In this document: in pieces, positions 1 through 8,668 of the stretch | How positions within the stretch are numbered: the stretch's first letter is position 1 | How the letters are laid out: every line of letters starts with the position of its first letter | DNA from: Providencia rettgeri | GTDB taxonomy: Bacteria > Pseudomonadota > Gammaproteobacteria > Enterobacterales > Enterobacteriaceae | Length of the DNA: 64,000 nucleotides | Direction: 5' to 3' | NCBI RefSeq assembly: GCF_001874625.1 | Contig: NZ_CP017671.1 | Span: 1,550,001 to 1,614,000 of the forward strand | The notes under the pieces: generated by a model | Seen by the model: the letters and a program-made list of their open reading frames with translations, nothing else | The model's database searches: none | What the model was told of the DNA's origin: nothing | Made by a program: the position numbers and the translations under genes

Positions 1-63
1 AAAAAACCGTTTGGAATCAAGCCAACCGTATTTTGTCATTGATTTTTTTCAGGTGCAGGACGT

Positions 64-2115
64 ATGGAACTGAAATCAACACAGATTGGACAGCGTCTGG
101 CTCAGCATCCCTACAATCGGGTTCGCTTACTCAACGCAGGTATCGAAGTCAGTGGTGAAAACCACCAATATCTTATCCCATTCAATGAACTTATTGACCT
201 TCGTTGTAAGAGGGGCATTGTTTGGGGGGAATTAGAATTTGAAATTGTGAACGAACAAGTTGTGCGTTTACACGGTACAGAGTGGAAACAAACTCAACGT
301 TTTTACCATTATTTGTATGAAAAATGGCAACAATGGAGTGCCGAAATGAGCCAAGTCAGTGCGCAAGTATTGACTGAATTGGTGAAAACCATTGAACAAC
401 TGATAAAACAAGATCATTGGCTTGGTTTACGTCAAGTTAGCAGTATCAAAGACAAAATTACTCAGAACTTTTCATCACTTCCTTTACCGTTAGTACGTAT
501 TCCATCGTTTGAAAATTGTGCATCTCAGTATCAATTTTGCCTTAAGTGGTTGAATGACAGTGAAAAATGTCGCAAGCAAATTAATGAAAAGTGGTGCGAG
601 TCTGTTTTGGTGCGTTATCACGATTTTTTCCAACAAGTTGAATCTTCACCATTAAATTACTCACAATCACTATCTGTCGTTAACGGCGAAGATAATGTGT
701 TAGTGCTGGCAGGTGCTGGTAGTGGGAAAACGTCGGTTTTAGTCGCCAGAGCAGGCTGGCTAATACTAAGAGGGCTGGCAGAACCAAAGCAAATTTTATT
801 GCTGGCATTTGGTCGCAAAGCTGCTGATGAAATGAATCAGCGCATTCAGCTACGTTTACAGCAGGATATCGAAGCGAAAACATTTCATGCGCTTGCTCTG
901 CATATTATTCGGGAAGGTAGTAAAAAATCACCGGTTATCAGTGAACTCGAAACCAACAGTCAAAAACGTCAAACATTGTTATTAACAGAATGGCGAGAGC
1001 AATGTTCAACGAAAAAGGCTCAAGCGAAAGGTTGGCGAGAGTGGCTGGCTGAAGAGCTCCAATGGGAAATTCCCGATGGTGAGTTTTGGAATGATGACAA
1101 AATAAGCCATAAAGTTGCTGCGCGTTTAGAACGTTGGTTAAGCTTAATGCGTATGCATGGTGGTAGCCAAAAGGATATGGTAGATAAGGTCAATGATGAA
1201 ATTAAAGATCTTTTCCAAAAACGCATTCGTTTGATGGCACCATTATTAAAAGCATGGAAAAGTGCGCTAAAAGAGGAAGGTGCGGTTGATTTTTCTGGGT
1301 TAATTCATCAGGCGGTGAATATTTTAGAAAAAGGGCGCTTTATTAGCCCATGGAAACATATTTTAGTTGATGAATTCCAAGATATTTCACCTCTTAGAGC
1401 CAAATTGCTTCAAGCGTTACGTCAACAAAATAAGCAAACAACGTTGTTTGCAGTGGGCGATGATTGGCAAGCTATTTACCGTTTTAGTGGCGCTGAATTA
1501 GACCTGACCACCTCATTTGAAAATAATTTTGGGGAAGGGGAGCTTTGTGCTTTGGATACAACCTATCGCTTCAATGAACGTATTGGCGATATTGCGAATC
1601 GGTTTATTTTACAAAATCCAATTCAGCTTCATAAGCCATTAAATAGCTTAACTAAAGGTAGTAAAAAATCAGTTGTTCTTCTATATGAACAAGCATTGGA
1701 ACGGTTATTGGATAAAATGAGCGGCTATGTACTTGATGATGAAAGGATATTAGTACTGGCACGTTATCATTATTTAAAACCTGAAATTTTGAATAAAGCG
1801 CATACCCGTTGGCCAAAATTGACGATTGAATTTATGACGGTACATGCATCAAAAGGGCAGCAAGCAGATTATGTGATTATTTGTGGCTTAAACAGTGGTA
1901 AGGATGGTTTCCCTGCGCCGGCAAGGGAGTCAATTATTGAGCAAGCACTGTTGCCACAACCTGAAGATTTTGAGCATGCAGAAGAAAGGCGGTTACTGTA
2001 TGTGGCCTTAACAAGGGCTAAACAGCAAGTTTGGTTATTATATAACCCCGAATTACCATCAGAATTTGTTGAAGAACTTAAACAATTAGGTGTCCCAAAA
2101 CAGAAAAAGCCTTAG
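64..2115 (+). CDS. helD: DNA helicase IV (HelD), UvrD/Rep-like superfamily 1
   Basis: ATP-dependent 3'-5' DNA helicase of superfamily 1, acting on chromosomal DNA in recombination and repair. The product is 683 residues, matching the roughly 684 of E. coli HelD. The N-terminal ~200 residues are the HelD-specific region. The Walker A motif AGAGSGKT is at residues 216-223 and the Walker B/DEXQ-type motif VDEFQD at 435-440. C-terminal helicase motifs (MTVHASKGQQADYV, then RLLYVALTRAK) are present. It converges with mgsA across a short hairpin, the same arrangement as in enterobacteria. The gene looks complete. Confidence 0.95.
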   Translation: MELKSTQIGQRLAQHPYNRVRLLNAGIEVSGENHQYLIPFNELIDLRCKRGIVWGELEFEIVNEQVVRLHGTEWKQTQRFYHYLYEKWQQWSAEMSQVSAQVLTELVKTIEQLIKQDHWLGLRQVSSIKDKITQNFSSLPLPLVRIPSFENCASQYQFCLKWLNDSEKCRKQINEKWCESVLVRYHDFFQQVESSPLNYSQSLSVVNGEDNVLVLAGAGSGKTSVLVARAGWLILRGLAEPKQILLLAFGRKAADEMNQRIQLRLQQDIEAKTFHALALHIIREGSKKSPVISELETNSQKRQTLLLTEWREQCSTKKAQAKGWREWLAEELQWEIPDGEFWNDDKISHKVAARLERWLSLMRMHGGSQKDMVDKVNDEIKDLFQKRIRLMAPLLKAWKSALKEEGAVDFSGLIHQAVNILEKGRFISPWKHILVDEFQDISPLRAKLLQALRQQNKQTTLFAVGDDWQAIYRFSGAELDLTTSFENNFGEGELCALDTTYRFNERIGDIANRFILQNPIQLHKPLNSLTKGSKKSVVLLYEQALERLLDKMSGYVLDDERILVLARYHYLKPEILNKAHTRWPKLTIEFMTVHASKGQQADYVIICGLNSGKDGFPAPARESIIEQALLPQPEDFEHAEERRLLYVALTRAKQQVWLLYNPELPSEFVEELKQLGVPKQKKP

Positions 2116-2120
2116 GGGGA

Positions 2121-2140
2121 TGGGCATGCGAACATGCCCA
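2121..2140. terminator. Hairpin between convergent helD and mgsA
   Basis: Perfect 8-bp stem (TGGGCATG/CATGCCCA) closed by a CGAA tetraloop, six bases after the helD stop and just before the mgsA stop. There is no clear T tract on either side, so it is a possible bidirectional terminator or mRNA 3'-end stabiliser rather than a textbook intrinsic terminator. Confidence 0.5.
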
Positions 2141-2145
2141 TTAAA

Positions 2146-2604
2146 CTAGTTAGTGCGTTTTGTTAGGTAGTTTTGGTAGTCAGGGATCACGATTTCTATA
2201 TTGTCATCAAAATAAGGTGATGTGATTAAAAAATCAGCGGTTGCTGGGTTGGTGGCTACGGGAATATTCCATACGGTAGCTAAACGTAATAATGCTTTAA
2301 CATCAGGATCATGCGGTACAGCATTAAGTGGGTCCCAGAAAAAAATCAATAGGTCGATTTTTTTTTCCGCAATCATCGCGCCAATTTGTTGGTCTCCGCC
2401 CATTGGGCCACTCATCATACTGGTGACGGGTAACCCTGTATGTTGGCTAATTAATGAACCAGTAGTCCCTGTGGCATATAATTTATGCGCTTTAAGTCGC
2501 TCATTATTCTTTTTTGTCCAAGATAATAACGAGGGTTTGCAGTGGTCATGGGCAACCAAGGCGATATTTTTTGATGCAGCAATTTTACGGGTTGTTGATT
2601 CCAT
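2146..2604 (-). CDS. mgsA: Methylglyoxal synthase
   Basis: Converts dihydroxyacetone phosphate to methylglyoxal and phosphate, the glycolytic bypass that relieves sugar-phosphate stress; cytosolic. The 152 residues equal the E. coli length. The catalytic aspartate lies at D71 in the [11 protein letters not shown] motif, with D91 and H98 in the [12 protein letters not shown] stretch, matching the known active-site positions. It converges with helD upstream in the window and diverges from yccU. The order helD-mgsA-yccU-hspQ matches E. coli apart from a missing yccT. Confidence 0.96.
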   Translation of the reverse strand: MESTTRKIAASKNIALVAHDHCKPSLLSWTKKNNERLKAHKLYATGTTGSLISQHTGLPVTSMMSGPMGGDQQIGAMIAEKKIDLLIFFWDPLNAVPHDPDVKALLRLATVWNIPVATNPATADFLITSPYFDDNIEIVIPDYQNYLTKRTN

Positions 2605-2717
2605 GAGGTTCCCTTAAATAAGATGTGAGATAGGCATCTTTAAAACTGTGTGAGCAAAGAAGTACAACATATACCATAATGCTAATGAATAGTTTACTGA
2701 TTTTAGGAGATATTTTG

Positions 2718-3131
2718 ATGAGAGATCAAGAAATTGCTGAAATTTTAAAGAGTGTCAATACCATCGCTTTAGTTGGGGCTAGTGATAAAGTTAATAGGCC
2801 AAGTTATGAAGTCATGGAATATCTCTTACATCAAGGTTATACCGTTATTCCTGTTAGCCCTAAATTGGCTGGCCAACAGTTATTAGGTCAGTTAGTGTAT
2901 GAAAAACTTAGTGATATACCTCAACCCATTGATATGGTTGATGTGTTCCGCAATGCAGAAGCCGCTGTTGGTGTCGCTAAAGAAGCAGTGCAAGTTAAAG
3001 CGAAAGTATTATGGTTGCAACAAGGGGTTATTAGCGAAGAAGCTAAAAGTATTGCGTTACAGGCAGGGTTACAATTTGTTATGGATAAATGCCCAAAACA
3101 GGAAATACCCGCTTTAGGGCTTGAAAAGTAG
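2718..3131 (+). CDS. yccU: CoA-binding domain protein YccU
   Basis: Small Rossmann-fold CoA-binding protein of the YccU family; physiological role unknown. The start at 2718 (MRDQEIAE) is preferred because it has a TAGGAGA ribosome site seven bases upstream and gives 137 residues, the E. coli YccU length. An in-frame ATG at 2679 would add 13 residues without a ribosome site. The N-terminal nucleotide-binding stretch IALVGASDKVNRPSYEVM is typical of the family. It is divergent from mgsA and convergent with hspQ. Confidence 0.9.
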   Translation: MRDQEIAEILKSVNTIALVGASDKVNRPSYEVMEYLLHQGYTVIPVSPKLAGQQLLGQLVYEKLSDIPQPIDMVDVFRNAEAAVGVAKEAVQVKAKVLWLQQGVISEEAKSIALQAGLQFVMDKCPKQEIPALGLEK

Positions 3132-3143
3132 CCTTTCATTGAT

Positions 3144-3176
3144 GATAAAAGTAAAGCAGCATGTGAGCTGCTTTAC
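3144..3176 (-). terminator. Intrinsic terminator of hspQ
   Basis: Perfect 10-bp stem GTAAAGCAGC (3151-3160) / GCTGCTTTAC (3167-3176) with a 6-nt loop. On the minus strand it is followed by a TTTTATC tract, which fits termination of hspQ. It also sits just after yccU and could stop that transcript. Confidence 0.75.
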
Positions 3177-3201
3177 GGAGCGTTCATTAATGATAAAGCC
3201 G

Positions 3202-3519
3202 TTAGTTACGCAGACGTGGCGCTAATAACTGAGACCTTATTGATTCTGCCAGTTCATCCATAGAAGGTTGTTCTGGGTGGTCATCAGCAGTCTCGTAAGT
3301 GATTTGAGCTTCAGCCAAATAGGTATGAACAGCATCCCCGTTGTCATCTTCCATTACAACATGATACCAAGGCAGATCGCGTAGTGTGCTGTTTGCGGCA
3401 ATATCATCATCATGTGGTTGTTCGAGCGAATATTCAGCATCTACATCAACAACGACACCTAGGTAGCCGAGAAGCTTGTGCCTGACTTGTTGCCCGATTC
3501 CATATTTACTGGTGATCAT
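3202..3519 (-). CDS. hspQ: Heat shock protein HspQ
   Basis: Small hemimethylated-DNA-binding heat-shock protein; in E. coli it binds hemimethylated oriC and also acts as a Lon substrate/enhancer. The 105-residue product beginning at the second of two adjacent ATG codons (3519) matches the E. coli length. The first ATG (3522) is five bases from a strong AGGAGG ribosome site and could also be used. Family landmarks are [29 protein letters not shown] and the C-terminal APRLRN. A consensus sigma-32 promoter lies upstream and an intrinsic terminator downstream, so it is monocistronic. Confidence 0.95.
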   Translation of the reverse strand: MITSKYGIGQQVRHKLLGYLGVVVDVDAEYSLEQPHDDDIAANSTLRDLPWYHVVMEDDNGDAVHTYLAEAQITYETADDHPEQPSMDELAESIRSQLLAPRLRN

Positions 3520-3560
3520 CATAGCGACCTCCTAAAAGCCTTGCTTGTACTTCAATTTAT

Positions 3561-3587
3561 ATATGGGCAGTGTTGTGCGTTTTCAAG
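3561..3587 (-). promoter_or_regulatory. Sigma-32 (heat shock) promoter of hspQ
   Basis: Read on the minus strand: CTTGAAA (3587-3581), a 13-bp spacer, then CCCATAT (3567-3561). This matches the RpoH consensus CTTGAAA-N(11-16)-CCCATNT and lies about 40 bp upstream of the hspQ start. E. coli hspQ is known to be RpoH-dependent. Confidence 0.9.
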
Positions 3588-3740
3588 CGAAGTATGGACA
3601 ATTATCAATAACGCAATACACTGTCTTTATACGCAACTATGAAAAGCAGTGCCTCATTTAGCAGATTATCTGTTCAATGAATAAAAAACAACTGCTAAAA
3701 AAAGGTATCTATATATTATGCTCTGACAATGGAGGCTTAT

Positions 3741-4019
3741 ATGACTGCATCAGGTCGCAATTTTTACATTTATGGGCGTGTTCAAGGCGTTGGGTTTCGT
3801 TATCAAACCTATCATTGGGCTAACCAAAATGGCATAAAAGGTTTTGTGTGTAATCGAGATGACGGCAGTGTTAGGCTGGCCATTTATGGTTCAGAGCAAG
3901 ATATTGAATTTGTAGATGAATGGCTTAAAGCAGGTGGGCCTCCGGGGGCTAATATCGACCATTTCTTCACTGAAAGTTGGCAAACTGAGCCAATAGCGGA
4001 CTTTTCCGTCCGCTATTAG
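3741..4019 (+). CDS. yccX: Acylphosphatase
   Basis: Hydrolyses acyl phosphates to carboxylate and phosphate; small cytosolic enzyme. The start at 3741 has a GGAGG site at 3731-3735 and yields 92 residues, equal to E. coli YccX. The ATG at 3729 overlaps that ribosome site and is unlikely to be used. Catalytic Arg20 lies in the signature GRVQGVGFRY and the second catalytic residue is Asn38 (FVCNRDDGSV). It is convergent with tusE, with seven bases between stops, and its stop codon is inside a hairpin. Confidence 0.95.
   Translation: MTASGRNFYIYGRVQGVGFRYQTYHWANQNGIKGFVCNRDDGSVRLAIYGSEQDIEFVDEWLKAGGPPGANIDHFFTESWQTEPIADFSVRY
3992..4017 (+). terminator. Hairpin overlapping the yccX stop codon
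   Basis: Perfect 10-bp stem AATAGCGGAC (3992-4001) / GTCCGCTATT (4008-4017) with loop TTTTCC. The distal arm ends on the first base of the TAG stop. There is no T tract, so this is terminator-like or a 3'-end stabiliser between convergent genes. Confidence 0.5.
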
Positions 4020-4026
4020 GAAGAAA

Positions 4027-4362
4027 TTAAATGCACTTTACTGGCTTTGGTAGGCCTGCGAGTTTTGTCGCTTGCTTTGCGGGCCCTTTAGGAAATAACC
4101 GATATAAATAGCGGCTATTGCCTTTTTCTTTGCCAAATTGCTGAGAAACCGCTTTCACCAACATACGAATGGCCGGTGAGGTATTGAATTCCAAGTAGAA
4201 ATTTCTCACAAAACGGATAATTTCTAAATGCTCATTGGTGAGTTCAATGCCTTCCTGCTGCGCAAGTAGAGGGATGAGGTCTTCACTCCATTGTTGGCTA
4301 TCAAGCAGGTAGCCCTGCGGGTCTGTTTTAATTTCTTGATTGTTAAAAACCAACATACTCAT
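4027..4362 (-). CDS. tusE: tRNA 2-thiouridine sulfurtransferase TusE
   Basis: Final sulfur carrier of the TusABCDE relay, accepting persulfide from TusD and passing sulfur to MnmA for s2U34 synthesis in Lys, Glu and Gln tRNAs. The protein has 111 residues (E. coli about 109). The essential penultimate cysteine is present at position 110 (PVKCI end). Family motifs are [21 protein letters not shown] and the basic [12 protein letters not shown] segment. In E. coli tusE is followed by yccA and the tRNA-Ser gene serT; here the tRNA follows but yccA is absent from the interval. Confidence 0.95.
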   Translation of the reverse strand: MSMLVFNNQEIKTDPQGYLLDSQQWSEDLIPLLAQQEGIELTNEHLEIIRFVRNFYLEFNTSPAIRMLVKAVSQQFGKEKGNSRYLYRLFPKGPAKQATKLAGLPKPVKCI

Positions 4363-4539
4363 TTTTAATCCAAATAAAATTAGAGTATGAATTTAACAAA
4401 AATAGAGAAATAACCCAAGTAAAGTCGTTAGAATGTTGATATTTTCGCCCAACAGTATGAAATGCGTATATTTTTAAAGCGAATGATTAAATTAGGGGTT
4501 TACATCCAATCAGAGGATGTTTATAGTGCTCGTCATTGC

Positions 4540-4627
4540 GGAGGGGTGGCCGAGCGGCTGAAGGCAGCGGTCTTGAAAACCGCCGATGGGCAACCATCCG
4601 AGAGTTCGAATCTCTCCTCCTCCGCCA
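4540..4627 (+). tRNA. serT: tRNA-Ser(UGA)
   Basis: 88-nt class II tRNA ending in encoded CCA. The acceptor stem pairs 4540-4546 with 4617-4623 (one G-U pair) and the discriminator is G4624. The anticodon stem is GCGGT/ACCGC with loop 4572-4578 and anticodon TGA at 4574-4576. A variable arm typical of serine tRNAs follows, and the T arm has loop TTCGAAT. Its place after tusE matches E. coli serT. The integrase remnant just downstream suggests that the 3' end served as an attachment site. Confidence 0.96.
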
Positions 4628-4800
4628 TCTTCATTTCTAATCAAGTCTACTAACGTCTCCTAACCTCAGTTAAACCAAGCATTCCAGCGAAATCTCACTC
4701 TATCGAAGCCTACTATCATCTTTCTAAATCCTTACAATTTGTTGCCTAGTTTTTGTATAGAAATTCCCTCTACAATTTTCCTATACAATATTGGTGATTT

Positions 4801-5271
4801 ATAAAGCTAACAGACATGGCAATCAAGCGTGCCAAGCCAAAAGAAAAATCATACACGCTGGCGGACGGTAACGGGCTATCTTTGTTAGTTGAAACTAACG
4901 GTTCCAAAGGCTGGCGTTATCGGTATCAATTCGCTGGCAAAACCAAAATGATATCGTTAGGTATCTATCCTGTTGTCACTCTCAATGAAGCAAGAGCGAA
5001 AAGAGATGAGGCACGAAAACAGGTTGCCAATGGTATTAATCCAAGTGAAGCCAGAAAAGCAGAGAAAGCGGGCGCAATTAACCAAACTGAAACATATTTT
5101 AAAACATGTCTTTCTTTATCCATCCCTTATTTAAAGCTCAAACCATGCCACTTACTTTCAAAAAGTCAATGTAATCCCTTTCTTTTTTCTTTAACTAAGA
5201 GCGAGAATTTCGGGGCTGGTGGTGTTATTTATTTTGTTGAATCAATGCATATCGATTCAGTAGTTGCTTAA
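4801..5271 (+). pseudogene. Truncated P4-type tyrosine integrase remnant
   Basis: From about residue 1 to 95 the frame encodes the arm-DNA-binding domain (DUF4102) of P4-like integrases: KLTDMAIKRAKPKEKSY, LADGNGLSLLVETNGSKGW, RYRYQFAGKTKMISLGIYP, VTLNEARAKRDEARKQVANG. After roughly 5090 the similarity stops and the frame runs through unrelated sequence to 5271. The central and catalytic domains (Arg, His, Tyr residues) are gone. The usual family start (M-K-L-T-D) appears as ATA AAG CTA ACA GAC at 4801, so the likely original ATG is also lost; the next ATG is at 4816. It starts about 170 bp from the tRNA-Ser 3' end and its tail overlaps the VasL-like gene. It should be inactive. Confidence 0.82.
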
Positions 5272-6568
5272 AGTGGGTATCGATACGTTGATATTCTGAT
5301 TCAGGTACGGTGCCTTGCGCCTGTAATTGCTCTAGTTGGCGTAGTTCTTCCTCAAGTGGCATACCTTGATTAAAATGTTGACGTGCATTAAAAATAATCG
5401 TTTTTAGCTCAGAGCCTGTTATATAGCTGCGGGGTTTCCCATCAAGGCTATCTAAGCGCGTACTTAGGTTATTTAATAACGTCATACCTTCAGACCATTG
5501 TTGTAGTTTATCGTTAGATGACGCATTAATTTGCATATTTTGCTGCCATTTATCGTTAAACGCTGTTATTTCTTGTCGTTCCCCATAATGTTTGGTGAGG
5601 TAATTCGCCATACTAATCCCATATTGCTGAGCCCAAATAGGGGATATAGACTCTAATTCCACAAGGTAGTTATCAATCACATTGAGTTTTTCAGCAGAAA
5701 TACGGCTAGATTGAGTTGGGTTCGGTTGTAATTGCTGCTCAATTATTGCTGCAATATTTGGTGTAAATTCAGGTAATTGTGGGAGTACCTGTGCTAAAGC
5801 ACGATTATTGATTTGTGGGTGTAATGCATACAAGGTTCCTGCACATATCGCTCCTGTGAGTACAATACCTAAAGCTAGACCGACACAAATGCCTTTGCGG
5901 TAAGAAGGTTGAGTAGGTGCTGGAGTGCTGATGGTGGCATTGGCTTTGATGGAAATTGGGGGGACTGCAATACGAGCTTGAAATGTCGATGGCGAAGTTT
6001 TCGGAAGTTGCGGTGGTGTAGGCGGAATAAAACCGCTATCTGGAGCATCTGTACTCTCTAATTGCCTTGCCTGAGATGCAAGTAAATTTTGTAAGCGCTC
6101 TAGCTGAGTCAGGTGTTTGAGCTCTAATGTTTGTAATTGTTGTGCAATTTGACTAAGCTTGGTTTCAGTTTGGTAAAGGGCAGGAAGATCGGCATAAATG
6201 GGAGCATGTGCACGTAATCCTGTCACCAATTGTTGGCTTAATGTGGCGATAATTTCGACGCGAGCATGGGTCTGTTGGGGCCAAAGCCCTTGCCAGTGGT
6301 GACTGAGTAAATGCTGGAGCAACGATAACCCTTCATTTAATCCCGCTATGCCATTTTGATGCTGGCGGATCAGGGTAAACCATGCACAAGTTTGTAGGTC
6401 TGCACCATTTTGATTAAATAAGGATAAACATAAGCCATGGGCTCGAGCCCAGTCAACATCAGGGCGTGCAGGGTGGAAGCGTTTGTTTAATTCGTCTTTA
6501 AGGGCTGCAAAATCAGCCAGTGTGCGAGGGTCGCCGCCAAGGCGTAATGTATTTAAATCTGGGTTCAT
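5225..6568 (-). CDS. T6SS VasL/TagA-like protein (ImpA N-terminal domain plus membrane segment)
   Basis: T6SS accessory protein related to TssA. Residues 1 to ~110 form an ImpA_N-type domain (LGGDPRTLADFAALKDELNK, HHWQGLWPQQTHARVE). A Pro-rich linker follows, then one transmembrane helix near residue 230 (GICVGLALGIVLTGAICAG), then a VasL-type C-terminal domain. This architecture equals TagA/VasL, which in E. coli and Vibrio caps or holds the distal end of the growing sheath at the opposite membrane. ATG 6568 is chosen; a TTG at 6583 would add five residues. It is the last gene of the operon, eight bases after tssE counted from that TTG. Confidence 0.8.
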   Translation of the reverse strand: MNPDLNTLRLGGDPRTLADFAALKDELNKRFHPARPDVDWARAHGLCLSLFNQNGADLQTCAWFTLIRQHQNGIAGLNEGLSLLQHLLSHHWQGLWPQQTHARVEIIATLSQQLVTGLRAHAPIYADLPALYQTETKLSQIAQQLQTLELKHLTQLERLQNLLASQARQLESTDAPDSGFIPPTPPQLPKTSPSTFQARIAVPPISIKANATISTPAPTQPSYRKGICVGLALGIVLTGAICAGTLYALHPQINNRALAQVLPQLPEFTPNIAAIIEQQLQPNPTQSSRISAEKLNVIDNYLVELESISPIWAQQYGISMANYLTKHYGERQEITAFNDKWQQNMQINASSNDKLQQWSEGMTLLNNLSTRLDSLDGKPRSYITGSELKTIIFNARQHFNQGMPLEEELRQLEQLQAQGTVPESEYQRIDTHFKQLLNRYALIQQNK

Positions 6569-6591
6569 AATTGTCTCAAGCAATTGTCGGT

Positions 6592-7020
6592 TTAAATCGT
6601 ATCGAATTGTTTTTTTAGATGATGCAATAAAATGCGACCATCAGGCATAAATTCAGTGCCATAGCGGATCAAACCTTGTTCGTGTAATTCAACCTCAAGG
6701 GCATAATGGAGTGTCCCAAAGCTATTTTGCGGTAATAACACTAAAGAGAGGGATTTGATGCGGGGCTCATACTTGAGCAATGTTGCCGATAAAATGGTCA
6801 TCATATTGTGAGCAGTGCCGGGGAGACCTTGGATCATTTTACTCATATCGGGAAGCCCATAATCCGGAATATGTTCGATGCTCCCCGCTCTGGCGCTGAG
6901 AATACGGCGAATATTGTCCATGACGGAAACTATCACTTGGTCATGTTCTGGAATATCATCAATATTTAATCCTCCAGCAAAATACCCCGTCAACATTTCA
7001 TATAACGAAGGCTGGGACAT
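6592..7020 (-). CDS. tssE: T6SS baseplate wedge TssE (gp25-like)
   Basis: Phage T4 gp25-like baseplate component that nucleates sheath polymerisation; cytoplasmic. The product is 142 residues, the usual TssE length. Landmarks are the N-terminal SLYEMLTGYF, the central VMDNIRRILSARAGSIEHIPDYGLPDM stretch (gp25-type; the family EF[G]PD pattern is represented by the YGLPD part), and KYEPRIKSLSL before the C-terminal strands. It lies one base downstream of tssJ and directly upstream of the VasL-like gene, in a tightly packed tssAFGJE segment. Confidence 0.92.
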   Translation of the reverse strand: MSQPSLYEMLTGYFAGGLNIDDIPEHDQVIVSVMDNIRRILSARAGSIEHIPDYGLPDMSKMIQGLPGTAHNMMTILSATLLKYEPRIKSLSLVLLPQNSFGTLHYALEVELHEQGLIRYGTEFMPDGRILLHHLKKQFDTI

Positions 7021-7021
7021 G

Positions 7022-7561
7022 TTATTTTTCTCCCAGTGGTTTTAGTGTCATAGCGTTATCCGTGAGAGTTAATAAACGTGGGTCATCAGGTAATAAGCGT
7101 TTTTTGGGGATCACCACACGCCAATTATCGGTGATAAGGTCTGGGTCGTGAAACATCACGGCGATAGCAACAAATTCAGCCCCTTCTTCGAGAGGCATAT
7201 CAAGCGAAATTGATTCTCCTGGGCGAATTCGTAGGTCTTTTTGTGCGACTAACGAGGATTTGAGTACTTGGCTATCTTTAGCGAAAAGAGTGGCATAGTC
7301 GCTTTCTACAAAGCTTTCAAAGTTTTTTAGTTGGTAAACACGGATAATTGTTGATAACGATGCGCCAGTATCATCGGTATTTAATGCTTCACGTGCGACA
7401 AAATCTAAGTGTACGACTTTCACTTGTTTATAAAAGATGGAGCTTGCAACATTGCGAGTACCATCACCGACCATCTGAGTAAGGCCACAGCCCGATAGAT
7501 TTAGTGCGCAGAGGAGCACTAACGTTTTGCCACAAAATGGTAATAAAGGTAGTTGTTTCAT
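7022..7561 (-). CDS. tssJ: T6SS outer-membrane lipoprotein TssJ
   Basis: Outer-membrane-anchored periplasmic lipoprotein that binds the TssM periplasmic domain in the TssJLM envelope complex. The 179-residue precursor has a basic N-terminus, a hydrophobic core and a lipobox L-S-G-C with the acylated cysteine at position 25. The downstream sequence has the TssJ/VasD pattern (ARE-ALNTDDTGAS, STIIRVYQLKNFESF, YATLF). Position 2 after the lipid cysteine is Gly, not Asp, consistent with outer-membrane sorting. It is 15 bases downstream of tssG. Confidence 0.93.
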   Translation of the reverse strand: MKQLPLLPFCGKTLVLLCALNLSGCGLTQMVGDGTRNVASSIFYKQVKVVHLDFVAREALNTDDTGASLSTIIRVYQLKNFESFVESDYATLFAKDSQVLKSSLVAQKDLRIRPGESISLDMPLEEGAEFVAIAVMFHDPDLITDNWRVVIPKKRLLPDDPRLLTLTDNAMTLKPLGEK

Positions 7562-7576
7562 AAATGATTCTCAAAA

Positions 7577-8668
7577 TTAAAATCGATAATTAGCATAATG
7601 TTGGGGAGACGTATTCTGTGATGACGTCGTTAATCGTTGGTAACGCCCTAAATTTAACGTGATAATATGTTCTTGGCGCACAGTTTGTGGGCTGAGTGTT
7701 CCCATTGCTGCGGTACGACCCAATTGAACACCTTGATGTGATTGGGTGCTTAACGCTGCATTGGGTAGTAACTTTCTTGGTAACTTTAAGTTAAGGCGAG
7801 CATTGACGCGTGATCCGAGATAAACATGCAATAGCGCCATTAAATCTTGATACAGCAACCCATCAGGCAACCAGTTCCGAGCTTCTTCAAGGTTATTGGT
7901 TTGTAAGATAATCAAAATTTGGCTATTAACATCGGTGGCGTACTGACCTAATACGGGTTTGTTGGCTAATGTCATCGGTGTTCTGCAGGATAACCCTGTT
8001 TGAGTGACTTGCTCGATTCGTCTTGGGTCATGGGACTTGATTTTAACTTGCGTATCAGGCGCCAGTAATTTGACTAAAGATATAACCCCTTCGGCGGTAC
8101 GAGTCGGAAAACGTAGCGTACCTAGTAATGCGAGAAATCGGGATAACGGCGCTTGTATATGTTGCGCCGTGCCAGGTATACCTAAGCCAATTAATCCATA
8201 TAAATATTGTGACGTTTCGTCTTTCCCCCCTGCTGAAAATGTTGCGGGGTAAGAGTATTTTCGCCAAATACGATAAAACTGCGTCGTCAGTCGGTGGTTA
8301 AAAATATCTAAAAAATCGGTAAGAGACTCGGTTCCTTCTCGTCGCTGTGCAATATCATCAAGGTAGGTTGTCGGTAGTGGAGAAGTGACACCATATAACC
8401 CTAAAAAAGTGGTTCGAATGCTAGGGGTTGTGCTATCACGGTATCTATCGTCAATATCCAACCCTTTAATTTCGGTGACGGGAAAGCCCATTCCACGGTG
8501 GGGGCGAAAACGAATAGCGTCTGTTTTGGGGTCTTGGGTACTACCGAGCGGCGGGCTCTGTGCATTACTTTGTTCTAGCAGCTGGCAAAACCGATAGAAG
8601 TTTACCAGCGGAAGACGCTCCCCAAGCGCATCAAAAAGCGGATTTACTGAGGATGATTTTCGGTCCAT
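7577..8668 (-). CDS. tssG: T6SS baseplate protein TssG
   Basis: Baseplate component (VasB/ImpH, DUF1305 family) that forms the TssEFGK wedge; 363 residues, normal length. Motifs are NFYRFCQLLEQ near the start, RFRPHRGMGFPVTEI, TTFLGLYGVTSPLP and the DFLDIFNHRL segment, all typical of TssG. The 5' end overlaps the 3' end of tssF by 25 bp, indicating translational coupling. Confidence 0.95.
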   Translation of the reverse strand: MDRKSSSVNPLFDALGERLPLVNFYRFCQLLEQSNAQSPPLGSTQDPKTDAIRFRPHRGMGFPVTEIKGLDIDDRYRDSTTPSIRTTFLGLYGVTSPLPTTYLDDIAQRREGTESLTDFLDIFNHRLTTQFYRIWRKYSYPATFSAGGKDETSQYLYGLIGLGIPGTAQHIQAPLSRFLALLGTLRFPTRTAEGVISLVKLLAPDTQVKIKSHDPRRIEQVTQTGLSCRTPMTLANKPVLGQYATDVNSQILIILQTNNLEEARNWLPDGLLYQDLMALLHVYLGSRVNARLNLKLPRKLLPNAALSTQSHQGVQLGRTAAMGTLSPQTVRQEHIITLNLGRYQRLTTSSQNTSPQHYANYRF

